From: Clavelina lepadiformis
Lineage: Eukaryota > Chordata > Ascidiacea > Aplousobranchia > Clavelinidae
Assembly: GCF_947623445.1 (NCBI RefSeq)
Contig: NC_135246.1
Location: 17,901,856 to 17,965,855 of the forward strand
DNA: 64,000 nucleotides
Direction of reading: 5' to 3'
Shown in pieces: positions 23,037 to 35,408 of the stretch. The notes beneath the pieces are model-generated. The model was not told the DNA's origin, ran no database searches, and saw nothing but the letters and a program-made list of their open reading frames with translations. The translations under genes were made by a program, and so were the position numbers. Position 1 is the first letter of the stretch, and each line of letters starts with the position of its first letter.

Positions 23037-24538
23037 CTGATGCTGCCGATGCTGTTGATTCGGCTGAAGCAGCGGATGCTGCCGATCTTGTTGTTGCGCC
23101 GTTAATCCGGCTGCTGTTGTGTAGTAACCTTGACCACATGTAGCGTTAACGCAATTTTTACCATTCCTTGTGGATCTTGATTTCTTTCTCCTAGGCCGAT
23201 ATTTGTAATCAGGGTGCTTTTTCATGTGTTCATGTCGCAGGCGTTTCGCTTTCTCAACGTAAGGGCGTTTTTCCTCCTCCGACATCATCTTCCATTTTGC
23301 CCCTAAACGCTTAGAAATTAGCGAATTATGCATTTTTGGGTTGTCTTTGGCCATTTTTCGGCGTTCCTCGCGGGCCCAAACCTAGTAAAAAGATAACAGA
23401 AAATACTATCATTTCGATACTTTATCGTCTTTGTGCCATTGACTTTTTATGTACTAAAATAAAATGATGTAAACGTCTGTTTGCAAACTTTATATTCTCG
23501 TTTAAGTAGTTGTGAGTATCTTTGAGGAATTTGGTGCTACATTTGTTACAACTTGTTTCGAATTGCGAACCGTCTATTATTTGCTCGCCATTGTCTGGAT
23601 GTCTTTATACAACTAACTTCGGTGAATGCAGGGTGCATAGGATACTCTTGTTAAGGATCGATGCGTTCAATCAAATACAGCGATTGGCAAAAACCCACCC
23701 TTTCGGGTTAATTTTTTTCAATCTCTGAGAATTCTAATAAATGATTCCATGATTGTCCCATACGTCGCGATAAAATTAATCAAAAGAACCACCACCGCCG
23801 CAATGCAAACAAAATAGCGACGAGACACATTTTTGACATAGACTTGGGGAACGAAATAATACTAAAAATCGCCGTATTATTATGAATCGTTTTTACTTTT
23901 TTAATTAGTCGCAAAGAGATTTTAAACAGAACCGAGAATGTTTTTTTTTACTTCGTTACGTAGAAAATGTATTGTCAAAAATACTGATATACTTCATTAT
24001 GCATTTTATTCATCGATCAGCTACTTTAGATCATGTTCCTGCGATGCGATGGAATGAAACATAACGAGAAACTATCTGATAGGCGAAAATTACAAGTTGA
24101 GTCTTTACATCTTTGTGGGCATTTGTTCGCCGGTTGTTAATATAATGCAGTTCAAAAGGAATCTTCATAAATTATTACAGTTACCTCAAAAATCTTTGTA
24201 GTTTGAACCCACCGTGTACAGCCAAATAACAACAAACAAAAGCGTACAAAATAATAAATCTTGCTACTGTTGTTGCGTTAACAGGAAATATTATAACTTA
24301 AACATCGTCTGAAGTAACACATTCTGACTTTAAAATCGGTTTATACTGCACCTGCATATATGTATAGGAATTAGACATGAAAGACGATCTAAACTATGTA
24401 ATCAAAGAGAAATAGAAGCGCGATGGATTGGAATGAGCGTGTGACGGGAAACGACGAAAACCGATTTTCACATTTTGTTTGAATATATTCAATGGAATAA
24501 TTTATTCTAAGCATTAAGTTATCGACGACACTCGAACA

Positions 24539-24672
24539 TGGTGGCCTAGCGGTTACTGCATCTGGATCGCAATTATGCGACCTGGATTCGATACCCAGCT
24601 GCGTTACCGTTGTAATACCCTCGAGCAAAATATGAACGACGTTTATTCCTGCTCAGCTTAAAATTCGAGCAT
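24539..24672 (+). mobile_element. tRNA-derived SINE in sox-d intron
   Basis: A-box-like TGGCCTAGCGG and B-box-like GGATTCGATACC are spaced as in a tRNA head, followed by a unique body ('ctcgagcaaaatatgaacgacg'). Related sequence sits at the matching place in the introns of sox-e, sox-g and sox-h. Confidence 0.75.
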
Positions 24673-25127
24673 CACATTTTCCGATAAATGTGTTCTTGAA
24701 ACGGTATATCTATGCATATAGTCATGGATTATGTGTTTTGAGCAATGCATTATGCGCGTGTTGAAAAATTAATTTTCAAGTTGAGTTGGAATTTTAAAAG
24801 TTACTTTTTTGTTTGTGGCAAAATCAAAATCGGTTCAAAATAACGATTCATGACAAGGATGGGCATTATAACGGTAAAATGTTTACAACATGTATTTATA
24901 ACAAAATATATAGGATTATATATAGAAAATATTTTTTTATTTTCTCACCATAAATGCATTTGATTCGCTGTGGGGCTTGTGCAACTCTTTCATTATCTGC
25001 TGGATGAAGACCTTGGTTCGAGTTGAAGTTAGAACAGGAAGCATGATTGCTATACATCTTTTTAGCAGTAGACATATGTTTCCAAAAATTTAAATCTTTG
25101 AAACCTGATAATATAAACGGTAATCAA

Positions 25128-25240
25128 ACCTTTCTGCTTCATGTTTGTTACGCAGTCCAACTATCAAAGCGTTATTAAAGACGTCATTCTTCGTATCTTC
25201 ATCATCTAGTTTCGGGTATGCAATTGCTCCCAAATTGACA
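25128..25240 (-). mobile_element. Ty3/Gypsy gag fragment
   Basis: This is a short piece nearly identical to 19205-19320 of the Ty3/Gypsy fossil ('acgtcattcttcgtatcttcatcat'-type words). It is a detached fragment between the sox-d first exon and the sox-e flank, and marks a rearrangement joint. Confidence 0.85.
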
Positions 25241-25254
25241 AATTGAAATTGACA

Positions 25255-26394
25255 AGAATGTAAACTCACTAAAACCTACAATATTTTCGACCTTAAACTA
25301 TCTAAAGTTCTGTACATAAACCTTCGGTGAACTGAAACTAGTTTAATAAAAGGTATTTAATTTGGATTGTTAATCGTTGTATTATTTTGTCTTGATGGAT
25401 AGATCTCTATTGCAGGTAAGTATGTTTTTATTTATTATATTTATTGTTTCACCAGATATAATAAGACTTACAGTTTTGACAACTTTCCGCCATCTTATAA
25501 CACAATTATTTTCCTCGTTCATTTCAACAAAGACAGTGTGATAAAATTATCAATGACCTCGCACTTATGTTTTGTTCTGGTTTTACTTTGTAGCTCATTA
25601 TAACACGTCTTAGTTGTTTTTGTCTGATTTGTGTGTGTATATTTTAGCTTGATCACTTTGAAGATTTCGTTTCTTGGAAAGCATTCTTACGCATAAGTTG
25701 TAGCCAGCGATCTTATGCATGCTTTTTTTGCTGTTAATCATTTAGGTCGTTTCCTTTGGCAAATAAAACATTTAACCAAAAATCTTGTCTCTATTGATTT
25801 ATTCGGCGGGCGGCGATTCATCGTTAAAGACGAATCGACCTGGCAAGAACGGAGGCGATAAGCATATTAGATTTCTCGTTGCAGCAATAAAATGTTGCAA
25901 AACGTTTTAAACAGTCTGGTGTTTGTTGTAATTAAACTTGGTGAAAATTTCATCTGAGAGTTTATGTTTACTTATATTTTTTCGTACCTTCAATCCACTT
26001 TATACGTTATACCAAGGCATGAGTACATATCAAACTTGAAATCTTCACCAATCATGTTGTGACGTTGTGAAAGAAAAAAAAATTGAACGATAAACATTAC
26101 CCATTTATCGAACATTGTTTACGGTTTCACACATTTCACCAAACTTGTACTTATGCATGTTGTCGTCGATTACCTGTATTGTATCATCTTAAATAACTGG
26201 TTTTTTAAGCTACTTCATAAGTTTGGAATAGAATTAAAAAGTGTGACAAGATGGAATCGGTGATGCAGTTGTTAACTTTACTCCAGGTGTTTGAAATCGC
26301 GCGTTGAAACAACAAAAAATAGTCTGCTTCTTTTATACATTTTTAATACACATATAAAAATATACGTTTTCACACATTACTAACTATTAATGCA
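25255..26394 (-). repeat. Downstream flank of sox-e (arm of a large inverted repeat)
   Basis: This is homologous to 45425-46576 (same orientation, downstream of sox-g) and, inverted, to 36954-38460 (downstream of psi-sox-f). Shared landmarks include 'ttgatttattcgg' and 'gacgaatcgacctggcaagaacgg'. It probably holds the 3' untranslated region: the minus-strand AATAAA in 'ccgaataaatcaa' (about 25795) is kept in the copies. No coding sequence is apparent. Confidence 0.8.
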
Positions 26395-28364
26395 TCACTT
26401 ACAGTAGTCATAAATATTTTCAAAATTTATGTCTTGCCAATCCGATAACCACGGGTCAGAGTGTCCATGATATGATTGTGTGACAGCAGTATTACTGCAA
26501 CTTGGCATCGACCCCTCTTGTAATTGGGGTACGCTGCAACAATTCCGTTTGGAATATGCCATAGCGTTGCCACTTGCATCGTTAAGTACACATGGAACGT
26601 GATCAGGCTCGTAAATGTTCGTCTGTGCAGGAGCTGAAGGAGCAGAATGGTAACTGTTGCTGGGTTCAATATTTAGCGCATTGTAATCGCCATTAACAAT
26701 GCTCTCTGCATCTGCTGGAACGATGTGGCCGTAAATTTGTGGAGGGCAGGCATATGGCTGATTATAATTCTGGCCAGGAGCCGGTTGATGACCGTTATAC
26801 TGCTCTGCTCCAAAGTGGCTAGTTACGCCATCGGTGAAACGTTCAGCGTAATTCCTTGCCATCACTGGTTGCTGGTGCATTTCCTGGCTACTGCAGCTGT
26901 TCCACCCGTTGTTAACTCCGCCATTGGGAACCGCCGTTCCATAAGAAACGGGGGCAGATGTAATGTTTGTACCTTTGTTAACTTTCTTTTTGACCACTGA
27001 TTTTTTTCTACGAGGCCGATATTTGTAATTGGGGTGTCGTTTCATGTGTTCTTCAGCCAGTCGTTTCGACTCTTGAATGTGAGGACGCTTTTCAGCTTCG
27101 GAAAGTTTCCTCCATTTTACCCCTAAATGTTTAGATATTTCCGAGTTGTGCATTTTTGGGTGGTCTTTCGCCATTTTCCGGCGTTCTGTGCGAGACCAAA
27201 CCTAGGAAAAGGATAAAAGATATCACCACAGTTTCGACATTTTGTCGTGATTGTGCTGTTGACATATCATACTAAAATAAAATGATAAAATTATTTCAAA
27301 AAACCACAACCGCTGTAAAATAAACAAAATGGCGACTAAACATTTTTTTGACATAGACTTAGTGAAATATATAATACATTAATGTGCTGTACATTATTGT
27401 TAAAAATCGTTTTATAGGTTTTCCATTAAACGCAAAGAGAGTTTTAAGCCGATCCGAGAATGTTTATCTTCATTACGTTATCTGGAAAACGTTTTGCCAA
27501 AAATACTGAGATACTTCACCTTTTTCTTTATCAGCAAACTCAAATCATATGCCTTTGATTCGATGGAATTAAACATAACCACAAACAGTCTGATAGGCGG
27601 AAATTAAAAGTTGAAACATGAAATCTTTTTGTGCATTTGTATGCGCGATGTTAAATGAAAGCAATTTGGAGGAATCTTTAAAAATTATGATAGTTTCGTC
27701 AGACACCTTCGCATTTTTACCCCCTTTTTATAAGCATATGTAATAATGAACTATTACTGCTCTAACGATAGTAGTAAATACTACACATGAAAGATGTTGT
27801 AGTATGTAGATCATATTTTATACTAACTTTAACTTTACTAACATTTAAATGCTACTTGGGTTCCATACCCAGATTCGTCAACGCTTTAATATCTTTGAGC
27901 AAAGTAGGAACGACACTTGTTCTTGCTCAGGCTTAAATTCGAGCATCAGATATTGAGATAAAGTTGTTCACGAAACCGTGTATTTATACATAGACTATGC
28001 GTTTCCAGCAGTATTGGATGAGTGCGTTTAAAAATTACTTTGCAAATTGAGTTGGGATTTCTAAATTTACTGTTCTGTTTGTGGCGAAATCACATTGTCG
28101 GTTTAAAATAATGACTCATGACAAGGATGGGCATTAGCGGTAAAATATTTACATTACATAACTATATTGGATTATATAGCAAAGAAAATAAAAAAATTTT
28201 TATTTACTTACCATAAATGCATTCATCGGCCTTTTGATTCGCTGTTTGTGTTGTTGTTGTTGCTGCATTGTTCCTGTCGGGGCTTGTCCTAACCGGACAT
28301 TATTTTCTGGATGACGACCCTGGTTCGGGATGTAGTTAGAACCCGAGGGAAGATTGGGATACAT
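26395..28364 (-). CDS. sox-e: intact SoxB-like HMG-box transcription factor, type II
   Basis: Exons join(28364-28212, 27201-26395), giving 319 residues. Sox proteins bind the minor groove at ACAAT-type sites in the nucleus and bend DNA. Exon 1 encodes [20 protein letters not shown], a Gln run, then [10 protein letters not shown]. The GT donor follows in phase 0. Exon 2 opens with [19 protein letters not shown], so the HMG box spans about residues 43-118 and ends [12 protein letters not shown]. The box is SoxB-like by its [11 protein letters not shown] and [10 protein letters not shown] blocks, but has His instead of the usual Phe in KRPHIQES. The 200-residue tail is rich in Ser, Asn, Gln and Tyr, with no domain I recognise. 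The start is the first ATG and matches sox-g codon for codon. It is divergent from psi-sox-f across a 7 kb spacer. No frame break was seen. Confidence 0.88.
27851..27966 (+). mobile_element. Truncated tRNA-derived SINE in sox-e intron
   Basis: This is the B-box half (GGGTTCCATACCC) and body of the SINE seen in sox-d ('gagcaaagtaggaacgac'). The A-box half is missing. Its position in the intron matches the copy in sox-g. Confidence 0.65.
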
Positions 28365-28865
28365 ATTTTAGCAACAGAAATATATTTCGATAAATTTAAA
28401 TTGTTTGAAACCTGCTATTATCAACTACAATCGTTTTGTTAAAAATAACGAACCCAAAACACAACGATAAATTTAACCTACACAAGCTCAAGCGGCGGAA
28501 AGCTTAAACATAACCTTTCACTATAATATAATTTACAAATTTATCAAATTCCCTGGAAAATACCATACAATTGAACATAAACATAAATAGGTCTGTTTTG
28601 TTAGTCTTTACCTGGACACTTATACTAATATTGCTATAAAACCTGTATTAAAGCTCTACAAATATTTTCTATTGATTAATTTAACAATAAAACTTAACAA
28701 TAGCTGTAACAGTGTAGTTTAATAGCAGTCAATTGATTGTATGCTTTTAACAATTCTACGAAAGTCCACTAACTCCTAATTCCCAAACAAAACATCGCCG
28801 TTGTCCACTTCGTTCAATTCACCCGAACAACAATGGGCAACTGAATGAACATTTTCTCTCTCCAC

Positions 28866-29098
28866 TGCTTTTTTCATCGCGAATTTGTCGAAAATTATTG
28901 GATTCCGTCGCTGCCTTTTTCCCGCGTGTTGGCGAGTTTGCGTGGCCAGCTAGACTTCTAAAATCAGGAAATTTACGACCATGGAAAACAATATCGCCGA
29001 TGTTGGAAAATAACACCGGATGGCTTTTGTTCGTGGAGCGTCTTTCGAAGCCACAGATAAGAGACAATAGCGCACCTTGCGTTCTGTTTACCTTTTAA
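28866..29098. promoter_or_regulatory. Strongly conserved block 1 of the Sox spacer (unit A)
   Basis: From about 28895 to 29085 only about three substitutions separate this block from 49180-49370, while flanking sequence shows many substitutions and gaps. It lies about 0.5-0.7 kb upstream of the sox-e start. An 82-codon frame on the minus strand (SLICGFERRSTNKSHPVL...) is open in both copies, so a short exon is possible. A promoter, enhancer or non-coding RNA exon is equally possible. Confidence 0.5.
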
Positions 29099-31329
29099 CA
29101 GTTTAGCTGTAGGCTTATACAAATTCAGTGTCCCGCAGATATAACTGTTGAGACATATATTGCAAGCCAGCTGCAAAGGCAAGTTCCCTGTTCTGGTTTT
29201 ATGCCCTCATGATAAAAGTTATCGTTGTTAGTAATGACAAATTTTACCTGCAAAAGTTTTATGAATACATAACTCACCATAGTTTTGTAAACCAGGTTTG
29301 ATACAAACAATGAATTTTAACTTTTACATTAAAAAATAAAGTTTATGATTTGGTTTTAACTTTCCAGTCTAGAATTGTAACATGTTTTCTTTGTTTTGAC
29401 ACATTAAAGAGTTTTGAAAACAGTAAAACTTTTTTCATCATATTTACGAGGCCACAATTGTACACAATCATTCACAACAAGTAGCCATAATACCTCTTTC
29501 TTTTTGGCTTTGATTGATAGGAGCATATACATGTTGTACTGTACTTCTCCGGAGGATAAATGCGTTGAATAAAAGGATTAAACTGGTCAGAGCTATATAT
29601 TTTTCCATGTTTTAAGTGAATCGGCGTTACATTGAGTTAAGTACTTTATCAACCTGTTTGCCGAGCTAGAGCACCGGGGTAAATATCCAGTTGACACAGA
29701 TTTTCCTAAAGAAGTGTTTTCATAACAACCATGCAAGGAGCACCGAGGATAGTATGAAAGGGGAATACGTAGTTTGCATAGATTTTCCTGAGGTATAGTG
29801 TTTTGACAACAGTCATACGGGAAAAAAATAGATTGTTACAAACAGAACTTGATAAAGGTTTCTAAAACGCGGGAATAAAATCGAACGATAACGGTAAGGT
29901 TGGATGCAGCTTTTGGTAACGACAGATAAGGTTGGCGTAAGGTCTGGTGCACGCAAAGTTTGATCAATATTTGCAATAATAGGATACGTGCAATTCTTTT
30001 AGGTCTCTTGTTTGTTTACTACTGGGTTTGCTTCTTTCATTAACAACACTTCATGAATTCAGTGTTACAGTCATTTTTACATGTTCAATATGAAAGAGCT
30101 TGGAGTATCACATTCTTAATTATGCATTTTGTGCTTTTTTGAACACGGAAATAGTCATAGGAATATGTGGCAAAGTCTGTGTATGCATTTACAATAAATA
30201 TTATATGGTCATACTTTATGATGCAAAAATATATTAGAGACTATGATGTGTATATACAGTCTACGTTTGTGTGAGTCGTGTACGTTTGAGTTCAGTACTT
30301 TTGATAGGTCTATTAGTGAGCAAATAAATGTTTCTTGAAGCAGATTAATATTCGTTTTTTCAGCTTTATCGAGAAAAATTAACCTTTTACTTGCATTACG
30401 ACTTCATAGTAATATAAGGATCAAGTTGCGACATGAACACAGCCAAGAGACGCCCATGTCACTGTTAAAGCAACCGATTAAGTCATTTTCCCACCATCGG
30501 ATGTAACGGCAAAAGAAAATCTCGATTAATTCCTGGAGCTGAAAAATGGGTCCTCAGCAAGAGTTCGGTCGGATAAAGCGGCGTTGTGACCTTAATTTGG
30601 ACAAAGAGTTTTGCTCGGAAGACCGTGTATCAAAACTAGTCCAATTAACGGCGGGATACAGAATTTTGCTCCACCTTGGGCATGTCTTTTGCAAGGAAGA
30701 TAATTTTTTTTAATTATGTCCACAGCTGGTACAAAAGATCTTGATCCAAACTGCCTCAAGGAATTCAAGCTGAACAAATCATTAAGTAATGGCATTTTCG
30801 ATAACTTGAGCAATGTAATATACTGTATGTGTCGTGGACCATATTCTTTCATAAAATGTTGGGCAAAGACCAGAGACTCATTGGATGATTATGATCAGAC
30901 GTATTATGTTGAAAGAGTGATTTATGTTATTTATTTTAATGAAAAGTCTCGTCACGTGCATCGGCATTTGTATTATCAAGTGCGTTTTTCAACAACATTG
31001 AACTCACAATTTTATGCTTAAACCTGTAAATTTCAACGAAATTTTAAGCGTCATCGAATAAACTACAAATAAACAAACAAATAAACAAAATCATATCTTG
31101 ACTTTTCTTTCGCTATTGGAAAATTGTAGTACTGCGAAACAAAACGTTGGCTGAGCATTGTACGTTGTTTGAATTGTCCGACATGCACTGTTGAATAAAC
31201 AGAGTTTTTGTTCTCCGCGGTGTTTTGAAAGTGACCCTAAAAACGCGCGTTGTTTGTTACCTATGACCGAAAACCGCAAATGTGCAAGCATGCGAAGGCA
31301 CAAAATGTTTTCAAGAAAATAAATTAATC

Positions 31330-31770
31330 TCCGCTGTTTTAATATCTTTAAATTTAACTGCGAGAATCAGAAGTTGTTTTCACCGCCCATTATCAGGTGG
31401 CCAGAGATAGGCAAAACAACAAGACGATGTGTGATTAAAGCGATTAAAGCGCTCTTTTAGGAAACATTACTAAAATATGATCAGGAGATAAAATAAGATA
31501 TTATTTTCCATTGTCCACGTAAGTGTTCTTTTAATTAATGTTGTTGATTTTCAAATAATCGAGAAATCTTTAATTAGCGCCTTCGGGGTCTCGGCACCCA
31601 GCATTTACCAAAAACCTGGTTTATGTCAACGTCCAGACAATGGCCGCTAAACAATGAATCGTCTGCGACTTTATCGTAGGCAATTAAACCGTAACTATAT
31701 AACTACTGGGCATAGGGAACAGCTAATAACAAGGGTGTCCTGAAATACAGCTAATTTATCGGCGATAAAT
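31330..31770. promoter_or_regulatory. Strongly conserved block 2 with Sox-type motifs (unit A)
   Basis: This is near-identical to 51660-52095. One stretch of about 165 bp (31560-31725) shows a single difference. It contains three Sox-type motifs: CCATTGTCC (31508-31516), GACAATGG (31636-31643) and AAACAATG (31649-31656), the last two about 13 bp apart. No conserved reading frame is seen. The block sits near the middle of the divergent spacer, consistent with a shared enhancer. The function is inferred. Confidence 0.55.
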
Positions 31771-34700
31771 ACTTTTCAAAAAAATATATGTTGCTTTATC
31801 CCTCTTAAAATATCGAAATGGCGAAATGATTGCTTAATATCAAAATGAAATAACACCTCCTTTAAAAATACAAACTGTAACCAACAAATCCAATCTCCAT
31901 GTAGAAGAAAAACAATATCAAGGGAGCCAATGGACTCGGAGCGTTTAACAAAATGCAGTAAGTCGGCTTTCTTCGTTTCCTTCGAAGTCCAGCATCGACC
32001 ACATCGACTATAGTCTATATTTGTATCTGATGTCGGAATGAATGATGTTGTACGCAAGTTCTGCTGATTGCTTCACATTCTAAAAGGTTTGTTCCAAAAT
32101 ATTTTTCTCTTTTAATAAAAAGAGTTAATAACAAGTAACAGAAATTATAAATGATGAAAATTCAATTAAAAACTGCACTTGATACTGTTTTGAGTTTTGC
32201 CTGTTTTGTGTTATCGGGTTCAAGAGCGGGTAGATAATTGTGCGGAGATGCAATGCCACAAGTTCGGTAAAGAATTCCAACTCTGCTCAATAACAATCAT
32301 TCAATCATTTCAATTCTCGTCTCAAGTGCGCAGGTAGTAACAAATATCAAACCAGCTGAAATTAATAACTGTATTATAAAATAACATTATAGAAACACAT
32401 TCTGTTTGCGTCACAGTTTTCGAGCAACAATTTAAACGGGATGCCATATTTTTTCAAATGTCCAGTATTGTGTCCAGTATTTGAGTTACCTTTTATTTAA
32501 AATCTTAAATATAAGATCTACTACGATTATTTTGTATTGTATACTTGGTTTATATAAATTATAAATATCCTATAAAGTTTAAGTAAACCAGTGCCTTTTT
32601 TGAAATAATGTTGATATATTTGATTTTATTGAATAAATTTGAGCCATCACAAATATTGTTTGGTTTTATATCAATTAATTCGCATTTATCTTGAATTGTT
32701 CATTTGGATTTAATATATGTATATGTTTTCAATCAATCTGGATTTAAACGAATTCAATTAAATTGCTATAAATTTAATTGGTATATATTTAATTGAAGAT
32801 AGTTTAGTTTTACGGATTTATTTTACATCTTGGCTTTTGCAACAAGTAGCAAGTGATTTTAAAGAGGCTAAGTGAAGTAAACTCTTTGAAGTGCAAATAA
32901 GTGACGAAGGAAGTACAATAACTTGGGCACCGGTAAACAGCTTCAACCGCAAATATACAAAACTGAGCAAGTAACCAAGCAGGGAACTGGTATCTATAGC
33001 TTCACATCGAAAGGTATAAATGAAATAAAATCACTTATCATTGTTATATGTTGTTTCTATGGATGATCAACTAAAGATTTATTTAGCGCTGACGCATAAG
33101 TTACTCGTGTTTTTTTGCAGTTTGTTTAATAGAACTTGTATGATATAATGGTAATACATGTTTGGAGACTTTACTGTCTTCCTGGCTCATACCCACAGCC
33201 TAAATTTCCAAAAACATTATGACTTGGAAGTGCAATGTTCTTAACATTGGATGAGTTGGAGTTAGCCAATTATAGAATTTAAACTTCATACTGAATAAAC
33301 TATGCAAATTTTTTCTAATGCCACAACACAAGAAGATGCTTATTTAGTGTAAGTTGTTGTTTTAGTGCTGGTTCATGCATTCTTAATTATTTAAACATCT
33401 TCAACTGGTACAGGTTGGAGAAAAATATTAACGCCCATTGCCACATGTTTAATTTTTTTCATACTCTGTCCAACCAACCTCGTTCTCAATATTGCCCACA
33501 TAAGTATTGCAGAGTCAGTCGTATACATCAGTAAAAACCGGTTTTGCTTCACCGTTTTTTTGCCACGGGATACTGAATTCCAAAGCTTGCGGCTAACGAT
33601 ATAACTGATAAATAATCAACAGAATGCGAAGTGTGCTATTGTCTTTTATCTGTGTCATTTCGAAGGAGCTCCATGCATAGCAGCTATCTTTTGTTCTTTT
33701 AATACCTGGTTACCAGCATTTGTCGCATTTCCACGGTAGTCAGGTTTCCTTTATTTTCAAGTTAAAACCAAGGAAGCGCGCAAACGAAAGAGAAAAGTTA
33801 AGTGACAACATAGGTCGTAAAGGTAAAGCTTTTTTACGAAGCGGCAACGGCCAGTCTAACAACAGCAGAGCCACATGACAAAATTTAGTTTGCCCGTTCA
33901 ATGTTTTAATTGAATCTGTTGTATAGAATGATGATGAATTGAATTGACTGATGAATTGTTATGGGTAAACAATCTATTTTAAAATGTTAAGGCATAATGT
34001 TATAGATATAACATGGGTAGGGTGAAAACTGATTTAGTGTATCAATCTTATTTAATCGTGTTTCGAAATTGCGTCCTTTTTTACTACAGGAGCAAATAGA
34101 GTAAATCAGGACCACGTTATATTGGACTTTATAAGCGGCGACTACTGTATTGTAAATTGTTTTGTTAATTTAACCTTCTTATTTTATTTTTCGTGTTCTG
34201 CTTTAACATGTATTTGTTTAGTAACGTTAGTTGTTGGACATATATGTGCAAAATTTACGTTTACATTCCTTAGCAAGACTGTGTCCAATGCGTATTTGGG
34301 CAGCATATCTACTCCAACCACCTTCTAAATAACCCTTTGTTTCCTGGTGTTGCGTGAAGGGAAATAACAAGCCTTAATGTGACGTGGCTAATTAAGTTTG
34401 AGAAAAACTGTTTAGAGTATCGTCTTGTTTTTGTTTTGGTCACATTCTCCCCCCCGCGCCTTCCAATTATGCTGCCAGCTTCTCTTATCCTTGCTGATTG
34501 CATTGAATTCTTGGCGCTTTCCTCATCTAGACACCTCAAGTCAGTTCGGTTGGGAGTGTCGGTAAAGCAACAGCTTTTCATGGTACTGTTATTCTTCTTG
34601 TGTTAGATTAGTATTAATCTAGTAAGATGAGTATTAATGGTAGTATTGTATGAGTAATGAGTAATTAGTATGAGTATTAGATGAGTATTAGTAATAAGCT

Positions 34701-35408
34701 TGAGTAGCAAACATGATTGATTTCATAGTTTAGCATCTAGATTTTCTTAAGTAAGGTTCTGCATTTTTATTTAATCAAGTTTCGTGCCCTATTCGTGTAT
34801 TCGTATCTTTACCAGCACTAGTGACTTTGTGAGATATTTGACGTTATTTGTTAATGTTACAGATATCGTGACAAATGTCAGATTCTACAGGACAGAAGAT
34901 TTTGTTGTAGATATATGATATTGGTAAGTATATATTTACCTTAGTTATAACACTAAGTTATATAATATATAAGTACATCAGTATTTTAACTTATTTGTCA
35001 GTGTAGAGAATAATCATCCCTTTGGAAAGAGAAATTTTTGTAAAATGTCCCTTCGTTTGAAGTTATATGAAACTATTTGTCTATGTGGGTGTGATCTGTT
35101 GCAAAATGTTATAGGAAAATATATACATGTTGCATAGCACAAAAAATCAAGAAAATTAATTTAAGATTTTTTTGCCAGTAGAAGATTTTACGAGCTTAAC
35201 CAATTCAATGAGCAAGTACTTAGAATCTATACACGATTTGGGTTTTTAAGCTAATTGCTGCCTGAGCTTGTTTAAGTTTATTTATTTACCATCTTACTTT
35301 TGGAGTCGTTATGTTAACAGGATGATTATATTTATAAGATGATGATTTTACCCTAGTTTTAAACACAAAACATTTTTAGAAATATCTGTCTCTTCCTACA
35401 GGGCTAAG

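Larger units (their letters stand above)
21866..25057 (-). pseudogene. sox-d: SoxB-like gene, type I, with giant HQP/HQY repeat; probably broken
   Basis: Exon 1 is 25057-24949 and exon 2 starts at 23381. Exon 1 codes for MYSNHASCSNFNSNQGLHPA and onward, close to sox-h, but is 109 bp instead of 120. An 11 bp deletion removes the codons for Arg-Pro-Met and part of Asn, and shifts the frame into exon 2. Exon 2 itself has a good HMG body ([48 protein letters not shown]), then a Gln/His tract of about 150 codons made of 9 bp repeats, then [12 protein letters not shown] and repeated [13 protein letters not shown] units. The reading ends at 22182, where a GGA of the repeat has become TGA. Further tail sequence to about 21866 is out of frame. 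The remaining start at codon 10 of exon 2 would lack the first HMG helix. Transcription could persist. A functional product is doubtful. Confidence 0.8.
28365..35408. promoter_or_regulatory. Unit A spacer between divergent sox-e and psi-sox-f
   Basis: About 7 kb without a supported gene, aligning over nearly its whole length with the unit B spacer 48652-55076. Short reading frames within it are not kept in frame between the two units. It should hold the promoters of both flanking genes. Two patches are far more similar between units than the rest (28866-29098 and 31330-31770, listed separately). It carries no SINE or LTR insertion that I can identify, unlike the surrounding DNA. Confidence 0.6.

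Noticed and set aside
22365-23143. Long reading frames on both strands across the 22.4-23.1 kb repeat (Leu-Met-Arg, Ala-Asp and Ala-Ser repeats)
   Set aside because: A 9 bp repeat with no stop keeps every frame open. Only the HQP/HQY frame continues the Sox exon.
30716-31021. 101-residue frame in the unit A spacer
   Set aside because: The matching unit B sequence (about 51000-51300) has frame-breaking changes, so there is no coding constraint.
31776-32057. 93-residue minus-strand frame in the unit A spacer
   Set aside because: Not kept in frame in the unit B copy.
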